A stretch of 64,000 nt of DNA from Nitrospirillum iridis (GTDB lineage: Bacteria > Pseudomonadota > Alphaproteobacteria > Azospirillales > Azospirillaceae): contig NZ_JACIIZ010000020.1 of the NCBI RefSeq assembly GCF_014205765.1, positions 1 through 64,000 of the forward strand, written 5' to 3'. Position numbers and translations under genes: made by a program. Shown one piece after another: positions 51,249-61,981 of the stretch (position 1 is its first letter; each line of letters begins with the position of its first letter). The notes under the pieces were generated by a model. That model was not told the origin of the DNA. It saw only the letters and a list, made by a program, of their open reading frames with translations, and made no database searches.

Positions 51249-53702
51249 CTACTCATACCGCAGCGCCGTCACCGGCTTGGCCGCCGCCACCCGGGCGGCG
51301 TGGCCGGCCACGGTGGCCCAGGCGATCAGCAGGGCGGACAGGCCGGCCAAGGCGAAGATCAGAGGATCCAGCTGGACGCGGTAGGCGAAGCCACCCAGCC
51401 AGCGGCCCATCACCACCCAGGCCAGGGGCCAGGCGACCAGATTGGCCATCAGCACCGGCTTGCTGAACTGCCAGACCAACAGGCGGACGATGTCGGCGAC
51501 GGTGGCGCCCAGCACCTTGCGCAGGCCGATCTCCTTGGTCCGCCGTTCGGCGGTGAACGCCGCCAGGCCGAACAGGCCCAGGCAGGCGATCAGGATGGCC
51601 AGGCCGGAGAACAGGGCCAGCAGGTCACTCTGGCGCGCCTCCTCCTCATAGACTTGGCGTATGTGGTCGTCCAGGAACTCCCGCTTCAGCGGCAGGTCGG
51701 GGAGCAGCCGGCGCCAGGTGTCGTCGATGGCGGCCAGGGTGGCGGCGTCGGCGTTGGGCGCCAGGCGCACCAGCATGATCGACAGCTCATCACGCATGGC
51801 CATGTAGATCGTGGGCTCGAAGCTGGAGCGGGCGCTGTCGAACTGCACGTCATCCACCACGCCGATGACAGTCAGCGGTTCGTCGCCGCCATACAGCACC
51901 GTGCGCCCCACGGCCTGGTCCGCCGTCCCCAGGCCCAGACGCTTCACCGCCGCGGCGGACAGCACGATGGGAACCGCGACGCGATTGCCGTCGCCGGCGC
52001 GCAGGCCCGCCCGGCTGGTGATGTCGGCGGGGTGATCGGGGTCGAACAGGCGGCCGGCCAGGCGGGGAACGCCCAGCGCGTCCAGATAACCCACATCCAC
52101 CGGCTCGGTGCGAAACAGCAGATCTGGCTCCGAGTCCGCCTCCCCGGGCAGGCGGTAATTGTTGGTCCACACGCTGCGGTCGCTGGGCACGTTGGCGGCG
52201 GCCCCCACGGACACGACACCCGGAATGCGCGACAGCGCGTCGCGCAGGGCCTGCACCCCCGCCAGCCCCGCCGGCCGGTCCAACCCGCGCAGCACCACCG
52301 CCCCCTCCGGCCGGAATCCCAGATCCTGGGTGCTGGCATAGCGCGTCTGTTGGCCCATCACGATGGTGGCGATCACCAGCACGATGGCGGCGGTGAATTG
52401 CAGCATCACCAGGGCCGCGCGCAGGCGCCCGCCCCCCGCCGCCTGCGGTCCCCGCAACAGGCTGGTGGGCCGGGGCCGCGACAGCACCAGCGCCGGATAG
52501 AGGCCACCCAGCAGCCCCACCGCCAGCACCGGCGGCAGCACCGCGACCAGCAGCCAGCCGCCGGACAGGAACCCGCCATCCACCCGCACGTTCAACAGGC
52601 CGAGGAAGCGGGGCATGGCCAATTCCACCAGTACCAGTCCCAGCAGACCGGACGCCAGCGCCAACAGCGCCGATTCCAGCAGGAACTGGCCGACCAACTG
52701 GCCGCGCCGGCTGCCCAGGGTCTTGCGGATGGCGACTTCCCGCGCCCGCAAGGACGAGCGGGCGGTGGACAGGTTGATGAAATTGACCATGGCGATGCCC
52801 AGCACCAGGGCCGCCACGCCGACGAAGGCCGCCAGCGTGGCGGGGGAGGTGCCGATGCCCTCGATGGGGTCGATGTGCATGGCCGTGAGGGGCTGCAGTT
52901 CCAGCGTTTCCACCACGTCCGGCGTCGCAGCGCGCATGGGCTGGCGGTGGGCCGCCAGCAGGGCCGGAAAGCGGGGCGCCAGGGTTGCCGGGTCCACACC
53001 CGGCTTCAGCAGCACGAAGGTGTGGATGAAGTCATTGCGCCACTTTTCATCCTGGTCGGCGAACATTGGGTCCCAGCCGTCATGGAACTTGGTGGCGATG
53101 TTGGTCCACAGGGTGAGCGGCAGTTCACGGCTGAACAGCGTGTTGGACGGCAGGTCGCGCACCACCCCCGTGACTGTCAGCCCGGTGCCGGACGTCAGCA
53201 TGAGGGTGCGGCCCACCGCGTCACTCGTCCCGAAATAGCGGCGCGCCTGGCTTTCCGTCATCACCACCGTGCCGGGGTCTTTCAGCGCCGTCGCCGGATC
53301 GCCCGCCAGGAAGGGAAAGTCGAACAGGCGGAAGAAGGGCGCGTCCACCAGGGCGATGCGATCCTCCACCGGCGTGCCCTGGTGGCGCAGCACGATGAAG
53401 TGGCGCGCCACCCGCACCATGGTCTCCACCTCCGGCAGATCCTGCGCCAGGGTGGGTCCCAGGGGCTTGGATGTCACCACCATGCGGCTGGGCGCGTGGG
53501 CCGGCTGGTACCGCGCCTGCAACACGCGGAAGATGCGGCCGGCCTGGCCGTGGAAACCGTCGAAGTGCGTCTCGTGCCAGACGAACAGGCCCATCATGGC
53601 GGCCGTGGCGATGCCCAGCGCCAGCCCCACCCCGTTCAGCACGGTGTAGAGCCGCTGGCGCACCAGCACGCGCAGGGCCACACGCAGATAGTTCAACAGC
53701 AT
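51249..53702 (-). CDS. FtsX/MacB-type ABC permease 1 of four (distal)
   Basis: A 817-residue double-module permease. One transmembrane helix (LNGVGLALGIATAAMMGLFVW) is followed by a MacB-type periplasmic domain, three helices with the coupling sequence LRAREVAIRKTLGSRRGQLV, and a fourth helix. A second periplasmic domain follows, then the closing FtsX domain (AFTAERRTKEIGLRKVLGAT, then DIVRLLVWQFSKPVL). It ends ALRYE like its three neighbours. Such MacB-like transporters act as mechanotransmitters moving substrate from the periplasm rather than through the membrane. Last permease of the operon; very similar to permeases 2 and 3. Confidence 0.93.
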   Translation of the reverse strand: MLLNYLRVALRVLVRQRLYTVLNGVGLALGIATAAMMGLFVWHETHFDGFHGQAGRIFRVLQARYQPAHAPSRMVVTSKPLGPTLAQDLPEVETMVRVARHFIVLRHQGTPVEDRIALVDAPFFRLFDFPFLAGDPATALKDPGTVVMTESQARRYFGTSDAVGRTLMLTSGTGLTVTGVVRDLPSNTLFSRELPLTLWTNIATKFHDGWDPMFADQDEKWRNDFIHTFVLLKPGVDPATLAPRFPALLAAHRQPMRAATPDVVETLELQPLTAMHIDPIEGIGTSPATLAAFVGVAALVLGIAMVNFINLSTARSSLRAREVAIRKTLGSRRGQLVGQFLLESALLALASGLLGLVLVELAMPRFLGLLNVRVDGGFLSGGWLLVAVLPPVLAVGLLGGLYPALVLSRPRPTSLLRGPQAAGGGRLRAALVMLQFTAAIVLVIATIVMGQQTRYASTQDLGFRPEGAVVLRGLDRPAGLAGVQALRDALSRIPGVVSVGAAANVPSDRSVWTNNYRLPGEADSEPDLLFRTEPVDVGYLDALGVPRLAGRLFDPDHPADITSRAGLRAGDGNRVAVPIVLSAAAVKRLGLGTADQAVGRTVLYGGDEPLTVIGVVDDVQFDSARSSFEPTIYMAMRDELSIMLVRLAPNADAATLAAIDDTWRRLLPDLPLKREFLDDHIRQVYEEEARQSDLLALFSGLAILIACLGLFGLAAFTAERRTKEIGLRKVLGATVADIVRLLVWQFSKPVLMANLVAWPLAWVVMGRWLGGFAYRVQLDPLIFALAGLSALLIAWATVAGHAARVAAAKPVTALRYE

Positions 53703-53745
53703 GGGACAGCCCCTCTCATGTCCAGTTCCTCAAGCGCCGTTGGTG

Positions 53746-56193
53746 TCACTCATACCGCAGCGCGTTGACCGGCTTGGCCGCCGCCACCCGGGCGGCGTGA
53801 CCCGCCACCGTCACCCAGGCGACCAGTAGGGCGGCCAGCCCGGCCACCGCGAAGACCAAGGGGTCCTGGCTGACACGATAGACGAAGCCACCCAGCCAGC
53901 GGCCGGTGACCAGCCAGGCAACCGGCCAGGCAACCAAGGTGGCCACCAGCACCGGCTTGCTGAACTGCCAGACCAGCAGGCGGACGATGTCCGGCACGCT
54001 GGCGCCCAGCACCTTGCGCAGCCCGATCTCCTTGGTGCGCCGTTCGGCGGTGAAGGCCGCCAGGCCGAACAGGCCCAGGCAGGCGATCAGGATGGCGAGG
54101 CCGGCGAACGTCGCCAGCAGCAACGATTGCTGACGTTCGCCGGCATAGGCGCTGCGGATGTTATCGTCCATGAACTCCCGCTTCACCGGCAGGTCGGGAT
54201 ACAGGCGCCGCCAGGCATCATCGATGGCGGCCAGGGTGGCGGGGCCGCTTCCCGCCGCCACCCGTACCGCCATGGCATCCACATGCTGGGGATAGATGAC
54301 GTAGACCGTGGGCTCCAGCACCTCGCGCGCCGTGCTGAACTGCACGTCGTCGACCACGCCGACAATGGTCATGCCGGTGCGTTCCCCCATCACCAGGGTC
54401 TTGCCTATTGCCTGTTCGGGCGTGCCCAGGCCCAGACGGGATACGGTCAGGGACGACAGGATGATGGTACCCCCCACGGGGGCGTCGTCATCCTCCGGCG
54501 GTTCGCCCCTGTCCAGCATGGTGTCCACGGCATGGGCCGGGTCGAACAGGCGGCCGGCCAGCAGGTGGATGCCCAGGGTCTCCATATAGCCCATGTCCAC
54601 GCCCTCGGCGCGCAACCGCATCCAGCCGTCCTTGGGAACATCAGGCATGTGGAAGGTGGAGAACCAATCCGATCCGTCAGCCGGCGGCGCCATGGTGGCG
54701 CCCGCCTGCATGACCCCGGGGACGCGCAGCAATGCCTGGCGCAGGGCGTCCTGGTGGGCATGACCCTGCGGGCTGTCCAACCCGCGCAGCAACACCACGT
54801 TCTCCGGCAGGAAGCCCAGGCGCTGGGTGCTGGCGTAGCGGGTCTGCTGCACCACGATGATGGTGAAGATGACCAGCACGATGGCGGCGGCGAACTGGAT
54901 GACCACCAGGGTGCCGCGCAGGCGCCCGCCGCCGGCCGCCGCCTTGCCGCCCTTCAGCAGGTCGCCTGGCCGGGGCCGCGACAGCACCAGGGCCGGATAG
55001 AGACCGCCCAGCAGGCCGACCAGGACCACCAGCGGCAGGGTGACCGCCGCCACCCACCAGCTGGACAGGAAGCGCTGGTCCATGTGCAGGCCCAGCAGAC
55101 CCATGAAACGCGGCATGGCCAGTTCCACCAGCGCCAGGGCCAGAATCCCGGATATGAACGACAGCAACAGCGACTCCGCCAGGAACTGCGCCACCAAGGC
55201 GCCACGCCGGCCGCCCAGGGTCTTGCGGATGGCCACCTCCCGCGCCCGCAAGGACGACCGGGCGGTGGACAGGTTGACGAAATTCACCATGGCGATTCCC
55301 AGCACCAGAAGGGCGATGCCGACGAAGGTCATCAGCACCGGCAGGGGCACGCCGTCATCGCTGATGTTATCCACATGAACGCGGGTCAAGGGCTGCAAAG
55401 CCAGGCGGATGTTGGGCTTGCCCGTCGTCTCGTTCAGGTAATCCTTCATGCGCGTCTGCAGGAAGTCCGGCAGCCGGGCGGTCATCGCCGCCGGGTCCAC
55501 CCCCGGCTTCAGCAGAAGATAGGTGCGCAGGAAGCTGTGGCTCCACTCCCCATCGGCGGTCGCGAACATGGCGTCCCAGCCGTCGTTGAAGCGGGTGGCG
55601 ATGTTGGTCAGCATCTCCAGATGGAAGACGGTGTTGGATGGCAGGTCACGGATGACCCCCGTCACCGTCAGCGTGGCGCCGGAGGTCAGCGTCAGCGTGC
55701 GCCCCATCGCGTCGTCGGTGCCGAAATACTTGCGCGCCGACGTTTGCGTCAGGACCACGGTGCCCGGCGCCGCTACGGCGGCGGCGGCGTCACCCGCCAG
55801 GAAGGGCCAGTCGAACAGGCGGAAGTAGTCCGGGTCGGCCACGGTCACCCGCGCCTCGAACACGGCCCCGTCGCGGCGCACCGCCACGCCGTGGCTGGCC
55901 ACCCGCACCACGGCCTCCATCTCCGGGAAATCGCGGGCCAGCGCCGAGCCCAGGGGCTTGGCCTGGGCCGCGACGGTCATCGGCGCGCCGCTGGGGGTCT
56001 GGTAGGTGCGCACCATGCGATAGATGCGATCGGCATGGGTGAAGAAGCCGTCATAGTGCATCTCATGCCAGACGAAGAGGCCGATCATGGCCGCCGTGGC
56101 GATGCCCAGCGCCAGGCCCAGGATGTTGAGGACGGTGTACAGCCGCTGGCGCACCAGCACCCGCACAGCCACTTTCAGGAAATTGCCCAGCAT
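53746..56193 (-). CDS. FtsX/MacB-type ABC permease 2 of four
   Basis: A 815-residue paralogue of permease 1 with the same architecture: LRVLVRQRLYTVLN-like start, MacB periplasmic domain, FtsX domain with LRAREVAIRKTLGGRRGALV, second periplasmic domain and closing KEIGLRKVLGASVPDIVRLL. Differences concentrate in the two periplasmic domains. RBS AAGGGGG precedes the ATG. It lies 43 bp upstream of permease 1 and 47 bp downstream of permease 3. Confidence 0.93.
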   Translation of the reverse strand: MLGNFLKVAVRVLVRQRLYTVLNILGLALGIATAAMIGLFVWHEMHYDGFFTHADRIYRMVRTYQTPSGAPMTVAAQAKPLGSALARDFPEMEAVVRVASHGVAVRRDGAVFEARVTVADPDYFRLFDWPFLAGDAAAAVAAPGTVVLTQTSARKYFGTDDAMGRTLTLTSGATLTVTGVIRDLPSNTVFHLEMLTNIATRFNDGWDAMFATADGEWSHSFLRTYLLLKPGVDPAAMTARLPDFLQTRMKDYLNETTGKPNIRLALQPLTRVHVDNISDDGVPLPVLMTFVGIALLVLGIAMVNFVNLSTARSSLRAREVAIRKTLGGRRGALVAQFLAESLLLSFISGILALALVELAMPRFMGLLGLHMDQRFLSSWWVAAVTLPLVVLVGLLGGLYPALVLSRPRPGDLLKGGKAAAGGGRLRGTLVVIQFAAAIVLVIFTIIVVQQTRYASTQRLGFLPENVVLLRGLDSPQGHAHQDALRQALLRVPGVMQAGATMAPPADGSDWFSTFHMPDVPKDGWMRLRAEGVDMGYMETLGIHLLAGRLFDPAHAVDTMLDRGEPPEDDDAPVGGTIILSSLTVSRLGLGTPEQAIGKTLVMGERTGMTIVGVVDDVQFSTAREVLEPTVYVIYPQHVDAMAVRVAAGSGPATLAAIDDAWRRLYPDLPVKREFMDDNIRSAYAGERQQSLLLATFAGLAILIACLGLFGLAAFTAERRTKEIGLRKVLGASVPDIVRLLVWQFSKPVLVATLVAWPVAWLVTGRWLGGFVYRVSQDPLVFAVAGLAALLVAWVTVAGHAARVAAAKPVNALRYE

Positions 56194-56240
56194 GCTCGCC
56201 CCCTTCTTATGGTCCTGCCCTCAGCGGCCGGCTCCCGGTC

Positions 56241-58697
56241 CTATTCGTAGCGCAACGCGTTGACGGGCTTGGCCGCGGCCACCCGGGCGGCGTGGCCCGC
56301 CACCGTCACCCAGGCGATCAGCAAGGCGGCGAGGCCGGCAAGGGCGAAGACCAGGGGGTCCAGCGCGATGCGATAGGCGTAGCCCCGCAGCCAATGGCTG
56401 AGGCCCAGCCAGGCCAGGGGCCAGGCGATGAGGTTGGCCACCATGACCGGCTTGCTGAACTGCCAGACCAGCAGGCGCACGATGTCGGCCACCCCGGCGC
56501 CCAGCACCTTGCGCAACCCGATCTCCTTGGTCCGCCGCTGGGCGGTGAAGGCGGCCAGACCGAACAATCCCAGGCAGGCGATCAGGATGGCGAGGCCGGT
56601 GAAGCCCGCCAGCAACGTTCCCTGCCGCTGTTCGTTGGTGTAGGCGTCACGGATGTGCTCATCCAGGAACTCCCGCTTCACCGGGATGGTGGGGAAGGTC
56701 TCTTTCCAGAGCGTATCGATAGCGGCCAGGGTCGCCGGGCCGGCATTGGGACCCAGGCGCACGGCCATGACGTCCAAGCCCCGCTGCGCCAGCAGGAAGA
56801 CGGTGGGCTGCAGTTCGGTGCGCGCGTCGTTGAACTGCATGTCGTCGATGACGCCCACGACGGTCAGGGGATAATCCACGTCGAAGATGACCTGCTGGCC
56901 CAGCGCCGCCTCGGCGGACGCGAAGCCCAGGCGCTTGACGGCGCGCGACGACAGGATGGCGGTGCGGCCCAGCGGATCGGACTCCCGGCGGTTGGGGGCA
57001 TCCCGCCCCTGCAGCGTGTCCGCCGTCGCGGCGCGGTCGAACAGCCGGCCGGCCACCAGGTGGACGCCCATGGCCTGCAGATAGTCATGGCCCACATACT
57101 CGCTGCGGAAGACGATGGTGCCGTCATCCACGGTGCCGGGCAGGTGGTAGTTATCGGTGTTGTCGGACCCGTCGCTGGGGGCATGGAAGGCGGCCCCGGC
57201 CTCCGTCACACCCGGGACCTTCAACAAGGCCTGGCGGAAACTGTCCAGATGGGGGCGCGCGTCCGGCTGGTTCAACTCCCGTACCAGCAGCACGCCGTCG
57301 GCCTGGAACCCCAACTGCTGGCTGCTGGCGTACCGGGTCTGCTGGAAGATGACGATGGTGGAGATGGCCAGCAGGATGGCGGCGGTGAACTGCGCCACCA
57401 CCAACAGAGTGCGCACCCCCGCACCGCCGGTCGCCGCCGGTCCGCCCTTCAACAGGACGGACGCCGCCGGCCGCGACAGCACCAGCGCCGGGTACAGCCC
57501 CGCCAGGCCGCCCACCACAACCACGCCCGCCAGTTCCGCCAGCAGCAGCCAGGGGCTGGTGAGGTAGGCGCGGTCGAACTTCACGCCCAGGGCGGAGACG
57601 AAGGCCGGCATGGCGATTTCCATGAGCGCCAGGGCCAGCACCGCCGCCCCGAAGGTCAGCAACAGGGATTCCACCAGGAACTGCGTCACCAGCATCCCCC
57701 GCGGCGCGCCCAGGGCCTTGCGCACCGCCACCTCGCGCACCCTGAGCGACGAGCGGGCGGTGGACAGGTTGATGAAATTGATGATGGCGATGCCCATCAC
57801 CACCGCCGCCACGGCGATGAAGCCATGCAGGACACTGAGCAGCGTGACGGTGGCGCCCGTGGGGTCGGTGTGGACATGTGTCAGGGCCGTCAGCACCAGA
57901 TCCAGGCTGCTCTTGCCCGATCCGGGCGGGACGTAATCGGGGACATGGGCGGCCAGGAAGCCCCGGAAGCGGGCCGTCAGGGCGGCGGGATCGGTGCCCG
58001 GCTTCACCAGGATGTAGGTCTTGATGAAATTCATGGTCCAGCGCGAGTCCGTGCTGTCGAACCAGGTATTGAAGCTGTCGCCCAGGCGGGTGGTGATGGC
58101 GGTGATCAGGACGCCTGCCCGCAGGTGGGTGTTGGACGGCAGATCGCGGACGACGCCGCTGACCGTGAGGGGCACGCCGTTGGTCAGGGTCAGCGTGCGG
58201 CCCAGCACATCCACGCTGTTGAAATATTTGCGCGCCAGGCTTTCCGGCAGGACCACCGTGTTGGGCATGGCCAGCGCCGTGGCGGGATCACCCGCGATGA
58301 AGGGCTGGTCGAACAGGCGGAAATAGTCCCGGTCCACCATCTGGATCCGTTGGCGGAAGGGCGCGCCGTCGCGCGCCACCACCACCGTCTCGCTATGGAC
58401 GCGCACCACCGCCTCGATCTCCGGGAAATCCTGCGAAAGCATCGGACCCAGTGGTTTGGGCGTGGAATCGTAGGTGATGGCCGCCCGGCCCGGCATATAC
58501 TCCGTCTTGTCCACGCGGTAGATGCGCTGGGCGTTGGCGAAGAAGCCGTCATAGTGCGTCTCGTGCCAGACGTAGAGGCCCAGCATGCTGGCGGCGGCGA
58601 TGCCGAAGGCCAGACCCGCCACGTTCAGCACGGTGTACAGGCGATCCCGCACCAGGATGCGCACCGCCACCGTCAGGAAACTGCCCAGCATCTTCAT
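56241..58697 (-). CDS. FtsX/MacB-type ABC permease 3 of four
   Basis: An 818-residue paralogue with the same double MacB-FtsX layout (VAVRILVRDRLYTVLN; LRVREVAVRKALGAPRGMLV; AFTAQRRTKEIGLRKVLGAG). I chose the ATG at 58697 because the AAGGAG ribosome-binding site overlaps the TAA stop of permease 4, and the ATG is 9 nt after it. The longer frame to 58763 lies inside the previous gene. This stop/RBS overlap means permeases 4 and 3 are translationally coupled. Confidence 0.93.
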   Translation of the reverse strand: MKMLGSFLTVAVRILVRDRLYTVLNVAGLAFGIAAASMLGLYVWHETHYDGFFANAQRIYRVDKTEYMPGRAAITYDSTPKPLGPMLSQDFPEIEAVVRVHSETVVVARDGAPFRQRIQMVDRDYFRLFDQPFIAGDPATALAMPNTVVLPESLARKYFNSVDVLGRTLTLTNGVPLTVSGVVRDLPSNTHLRAGVLITAITTRLGDSFNTWFDSTDSRWTMNFIKTYILVKPGTDPAALTARFRGFLAAHVPDYVPPGSGKSSLDLVLTALTHVHTDPTGATVTLLSVLHGFIAVAAVVMGIAIINFINLSTARSSLRVREVAVRKALGAPRGMLVTQFLVESLLLTFGAAVLALALMEIAMPAFVSALGVKFDRAYLTSPWLLLAELAGVVVVGGLAGLYPALVLSRPAASVLLKGGPAATGGAGVRTLLVVAQFTAAILLAISTIVIFQQTRYASSQQLGFQADGVLLVRELNQPDARPHLDSFRQALLKVPGVTEAGAAFHAPSDGSDNTDNYHLPGTVDDGTIVFRSEYVGHDYLQAMGVHLVAGRLFDRAATADTLQGRDAPNRRESDPLGRTAILSSRAVKRLGFASAEAALGQQVIFDVDYPLTVVGVIDDMQFNDARTELQPTVFLLAQRGLDVMAVRLGPNAGPATLAAIDTLWKETFPTIPVKREFLDEHIRDAYTNEQRQGTLLAGFTGLAILIACLGLFGLAAFTAQRRTKEIGLRKVLGAGVADIVRLLVWQFSKPVMVANLIAWPLAWLGLSHWLRGYAYRIALDPLVFALAGLAALLIAWVTVAGHAARVAAAKPVNALRYE

Positions 58698-58710
58698 GGC
58701 ATGGAACTCC

Positions 58711-61167
58711 TTACTCATACCGCAGGGCCACGATGGGCCTGGTCGCCGCCACCCGGGCGGCATGCAGGCCCACCGTCGCCCAGGCGACCAGCAGCGCCGA
58801 GAAGCCGGCCGCCAGGAACAGCAGCGGGTTCAGGGCGATGCGGTCGGCGAAGCCATCCAGCCAATGGCGCATGGCGTACCAGGCGACGGGCCAGGCGATC
58901 AGGTTGGCCACCAGTACCGGCTTGCTGAACTGCCAGACCAGCAGGCGCACGATGTCCGTCACGCCGGCGCCCAGCACCTTGCGCAGCCCGATCTCCTTGG
59001 TCCGCCGCTCGGCGGTGAAGGCGGCCAGGCCGAACAATCCAAGGCTGGCGATGACCAGGGCCAGGCCGGAGAAGGCCGCGAACAGATGGCCGGTCTTGGT
59101 CTCGCGCTCATAGATGCCTTGCAGCTGGGCATCCAGGAACACGCGGGGAATGGGCTGATCCGGTACCATCTGGCGCCAGGTGCGGTCGATCAGGTCCAGG
59201 GCGCCGGGCATGTCGCCCGGCTTCACCTTGATCAGCAGTTGGCTGAAGCGGTCGGGCGACAGCAGGAATATCCCCGGGGAAACGGCGGCGTGGACGCTGG
59301 CCTGGTGAAAGTCCTCGACCACGCCCACCACCGTGACCTGCACGCCGGGTCCCGTCCTGACCGGCAGGACCAGCGGCTGTCCCAGCGCCGCTTCCGGCGA
59401 AGCGAAGCCCAGGCGCTTGACGGCCGACTGGTTCAGGATGATGGCACCGTGGCGTGGCCGATCGGGGGCCGCCGGGTCCTCGACGGGAACGGCATCGGTC
59501 AGGTGCTGCGGGTCGAAAGGCCGGCCGGCCAGAAACCGTATGCCCAGGGTGGCGAAGTAGCTGTCGTCCACCGCGTCCTGGCGCACGACCAACGCCTGGT
59601 CATCGGTCATGCCCGGGCGGTGTATGCCGGTGTTGTTCTCGGTGGCGCTGCCGGGATAGGACTCGGCCATCGCCACCGAGGCGATGCGCGGGTCCTGGCG
59701 CAGCGTGTCACGCATGGTCTCCGCCTTCTGCCGCATCTCCGCGCCATACAGGTCGGTGACCACCACCAGGTTTTCCTTGTCGAAACCCAGCGCCCGACCC
59801 TGGGCGTAGGACAACTGGCCATAGACCACGCCCGTGGCGACCATCAGGCCGATGGAAATGGCGAACTGCATCACCACGAGGGCCACACGGAGCCGCCCGC
59901 CGCCGGTGCCGGCGGGCCCGCCCTTGAGTATGGGGCCCGGCTGGAAGGCCGACAGGAACACGGCGGGATACAGCCCGCCGACGCCGCCCACGATCAGCAC
60001 CAGGCCCCCCAGCGCCGCCAGAACGCGAACATCGCTCAGATAATCGAAGGCCAGCGACGGCTTGCCCAGGAAGGTGGCGAACGACGGCAGCGCGATCTCG
60101 ACCACCGCCACCGCCAAGATGAGGGCCAGCGCCGTCAACAGGACGGATTCACCCAGGAACTGGCCCATGATCTGGCCCCGACTGGCGCCCACCACCTTGC
60201 GCAGCGCCACTTCACGCGCCCGCAGGCTGGCCCGGGCGGTCGCCAGGTTCATGAAGTTGATGCAGGCGATGGCCAGCACCAAAACCGCCACGGCGGAGAA
60301 GATGGTGATCTCCAGCGGGCTGATGCCTACCACCTGGCCATTACGCGCGGGGTGCAGATGGCTCTGCGTCAGCGGCACCGGGAAGAAGCGGAGAATGTCA
60401 CCGAAGCGGATCTCACCCGTGCTGGTCTTCAACGGCGGGATGGCCGCGCCGAATGCCGGCATGCCGGCGTCGACAACGCTGGGGGACGCACCCCGCGCCA
60501 GCTTGACGAAAGTCAGGGTCACCAGGCCGCCCCAATGCTCGCGCAGCCAGGACGGCAGTTGGTTGGCCGGACTGTCCATGGGCACCAGCAGGGCGAAGGC
60601 GAATTGGGTGTTGGCGGGCAGATCGGGCATGACCCCGGTCACATTCAGGGAGCGCCCGTCCACCAGCAGGGTCTTGCCGATGGGGTCGGCGTCGCCGAAA
60701 TACTTGGTCGCCACCTTCCGCGTCAGCACGACCGAGGCCGGATCATCCAGGGCCGTCGCCCGGTCCCCGCGCAGGAAGGTCCAGTCGAACAGACGGAACA
60801 GCGTGGGGTCGGCCACGGCCACCGTCTCGGTGAACAGGGCGTCGTCCCGCTTGATGGTGGACGTTTGGCTGGCCAGCCGCGCCATCTCCTCCACCTCGGG
60901 GAACGCCTGCTTCAGGGCGGGGCCCGCGGGCATGGGCAGGCTGACGCTGTCTTCCGGCGCCCGGCCGGGAAGGGACGCCGTCACGAAGATTTGGGCGATA
61001 CGGTCGGCATCGGTGAAGTTATGGTCGTAGGTCAGTTCGTTGCGCACGAACAGGCCGATGAGGATGGCGGCCGCCAGGCCCAGCGCCAAACCCACCACCG
61101 TGATGGCGGAATAGAGCTTGTGCTTGATCAGCGTGCGCAGCGCCACGGTGAGGTAGTTGGCGAACAT
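58711..61167 (-). CDS. FtsX/MacB-type ABC permease 4 of four (proximal, most divergent)
   Basis: A 818-residue member with the same two-module architecture. Its N-terminus (VALRTLIKHKLYSAITVVGL) and first periplasmic domain are clearly more distant from permeases 1-3, while the C-terminal FtsX domain (AFTAERRTKEIGLRKVLGAG, then DIVRLLVWQFSKPVL) is nearly the same. It is the first permease after the ATPase gene. RBS AAAGGGGG precedes the ATG. Confidence 0.93.
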   Translation of the reverse strand: MFANYLTVALRTLIKHKLYSAITVVGLALGLAAAILIGLFVRNELTYDHNFTDADRIAQIFVTASLPGRAPEDSVSLPMPAGPALKQAFPEVEEMARLASQTSTIKRDDALFTETVAVADPTLFRLFDWTFLRGDRATALDDPASVVLTRKVATKYFGDADPIGKTLLVDGRSLNVTGVMPDLPANTQFAFALLVPMDSPANQLPSWLREHWGGLVTLTFVKLARGASPSVVDAGMPAFGAAIPPLKTSTGEIRFGDILRFFPVPLTQSHLHPARNGQVVGISPLEITIFSAVAVLVLAIACINFMNLATARASLRAREVALRKVVGASRGQIMGQFLGESVLLTALALILAVAVVEIALPSFATFLGKPSLAFDYLSDVRVLAALGGLVLIVGGVGGLYPAVFLSAFQPGPILKGGPAGTGGGRLRVALVVMQFAISIGLMVATGVVYGQLSYAQGRALGFDKENLVVVTDLYGAEMRQKAETMRDTLRQDPRIASVAMAESYPGSATENNTGIHRPGMTDDQALVVRQDAVDDSYFATLGIRFLAGRPFDPQHLTDAVPVEDPAAPDRPRHGAIILNQSAVKRLGFASPEAALGQPLVLPVRTGPGVQVTVVGVVEDFHQASVHAAVSPGIFLLSPDRFSQLLIKVKPGDMPGALDLIDRTWRQMVPDQPIPRVFLDAQLQGIYERETKTGHLFAAFSGLALVIASLGLFGLAAFTAERRTKEIGLRKVLGAGVTDIVRLLVWQFSKPVLVANLIAWPVAWYAMRHWLDGFADRIALNPLLFLAAGFSALLVAWATVGLHAARVAATRPIVALRYE

Positions 61168-61248
61168 GGGGCGGCATTCCCCCTTTCTGGCGAAGGGCGG
61201 CGGCGGGCGGCGTCAGGTGGCGAACGACGGCGGAAAAGGTGCCTGCGG

Positions 61249-61929
<681 letters not shown>

Positions 61930-61981
61930 CGTGTCATTCCCCGTCTTATGACGCCAAATCAATGATCATTTCGATAACGGA

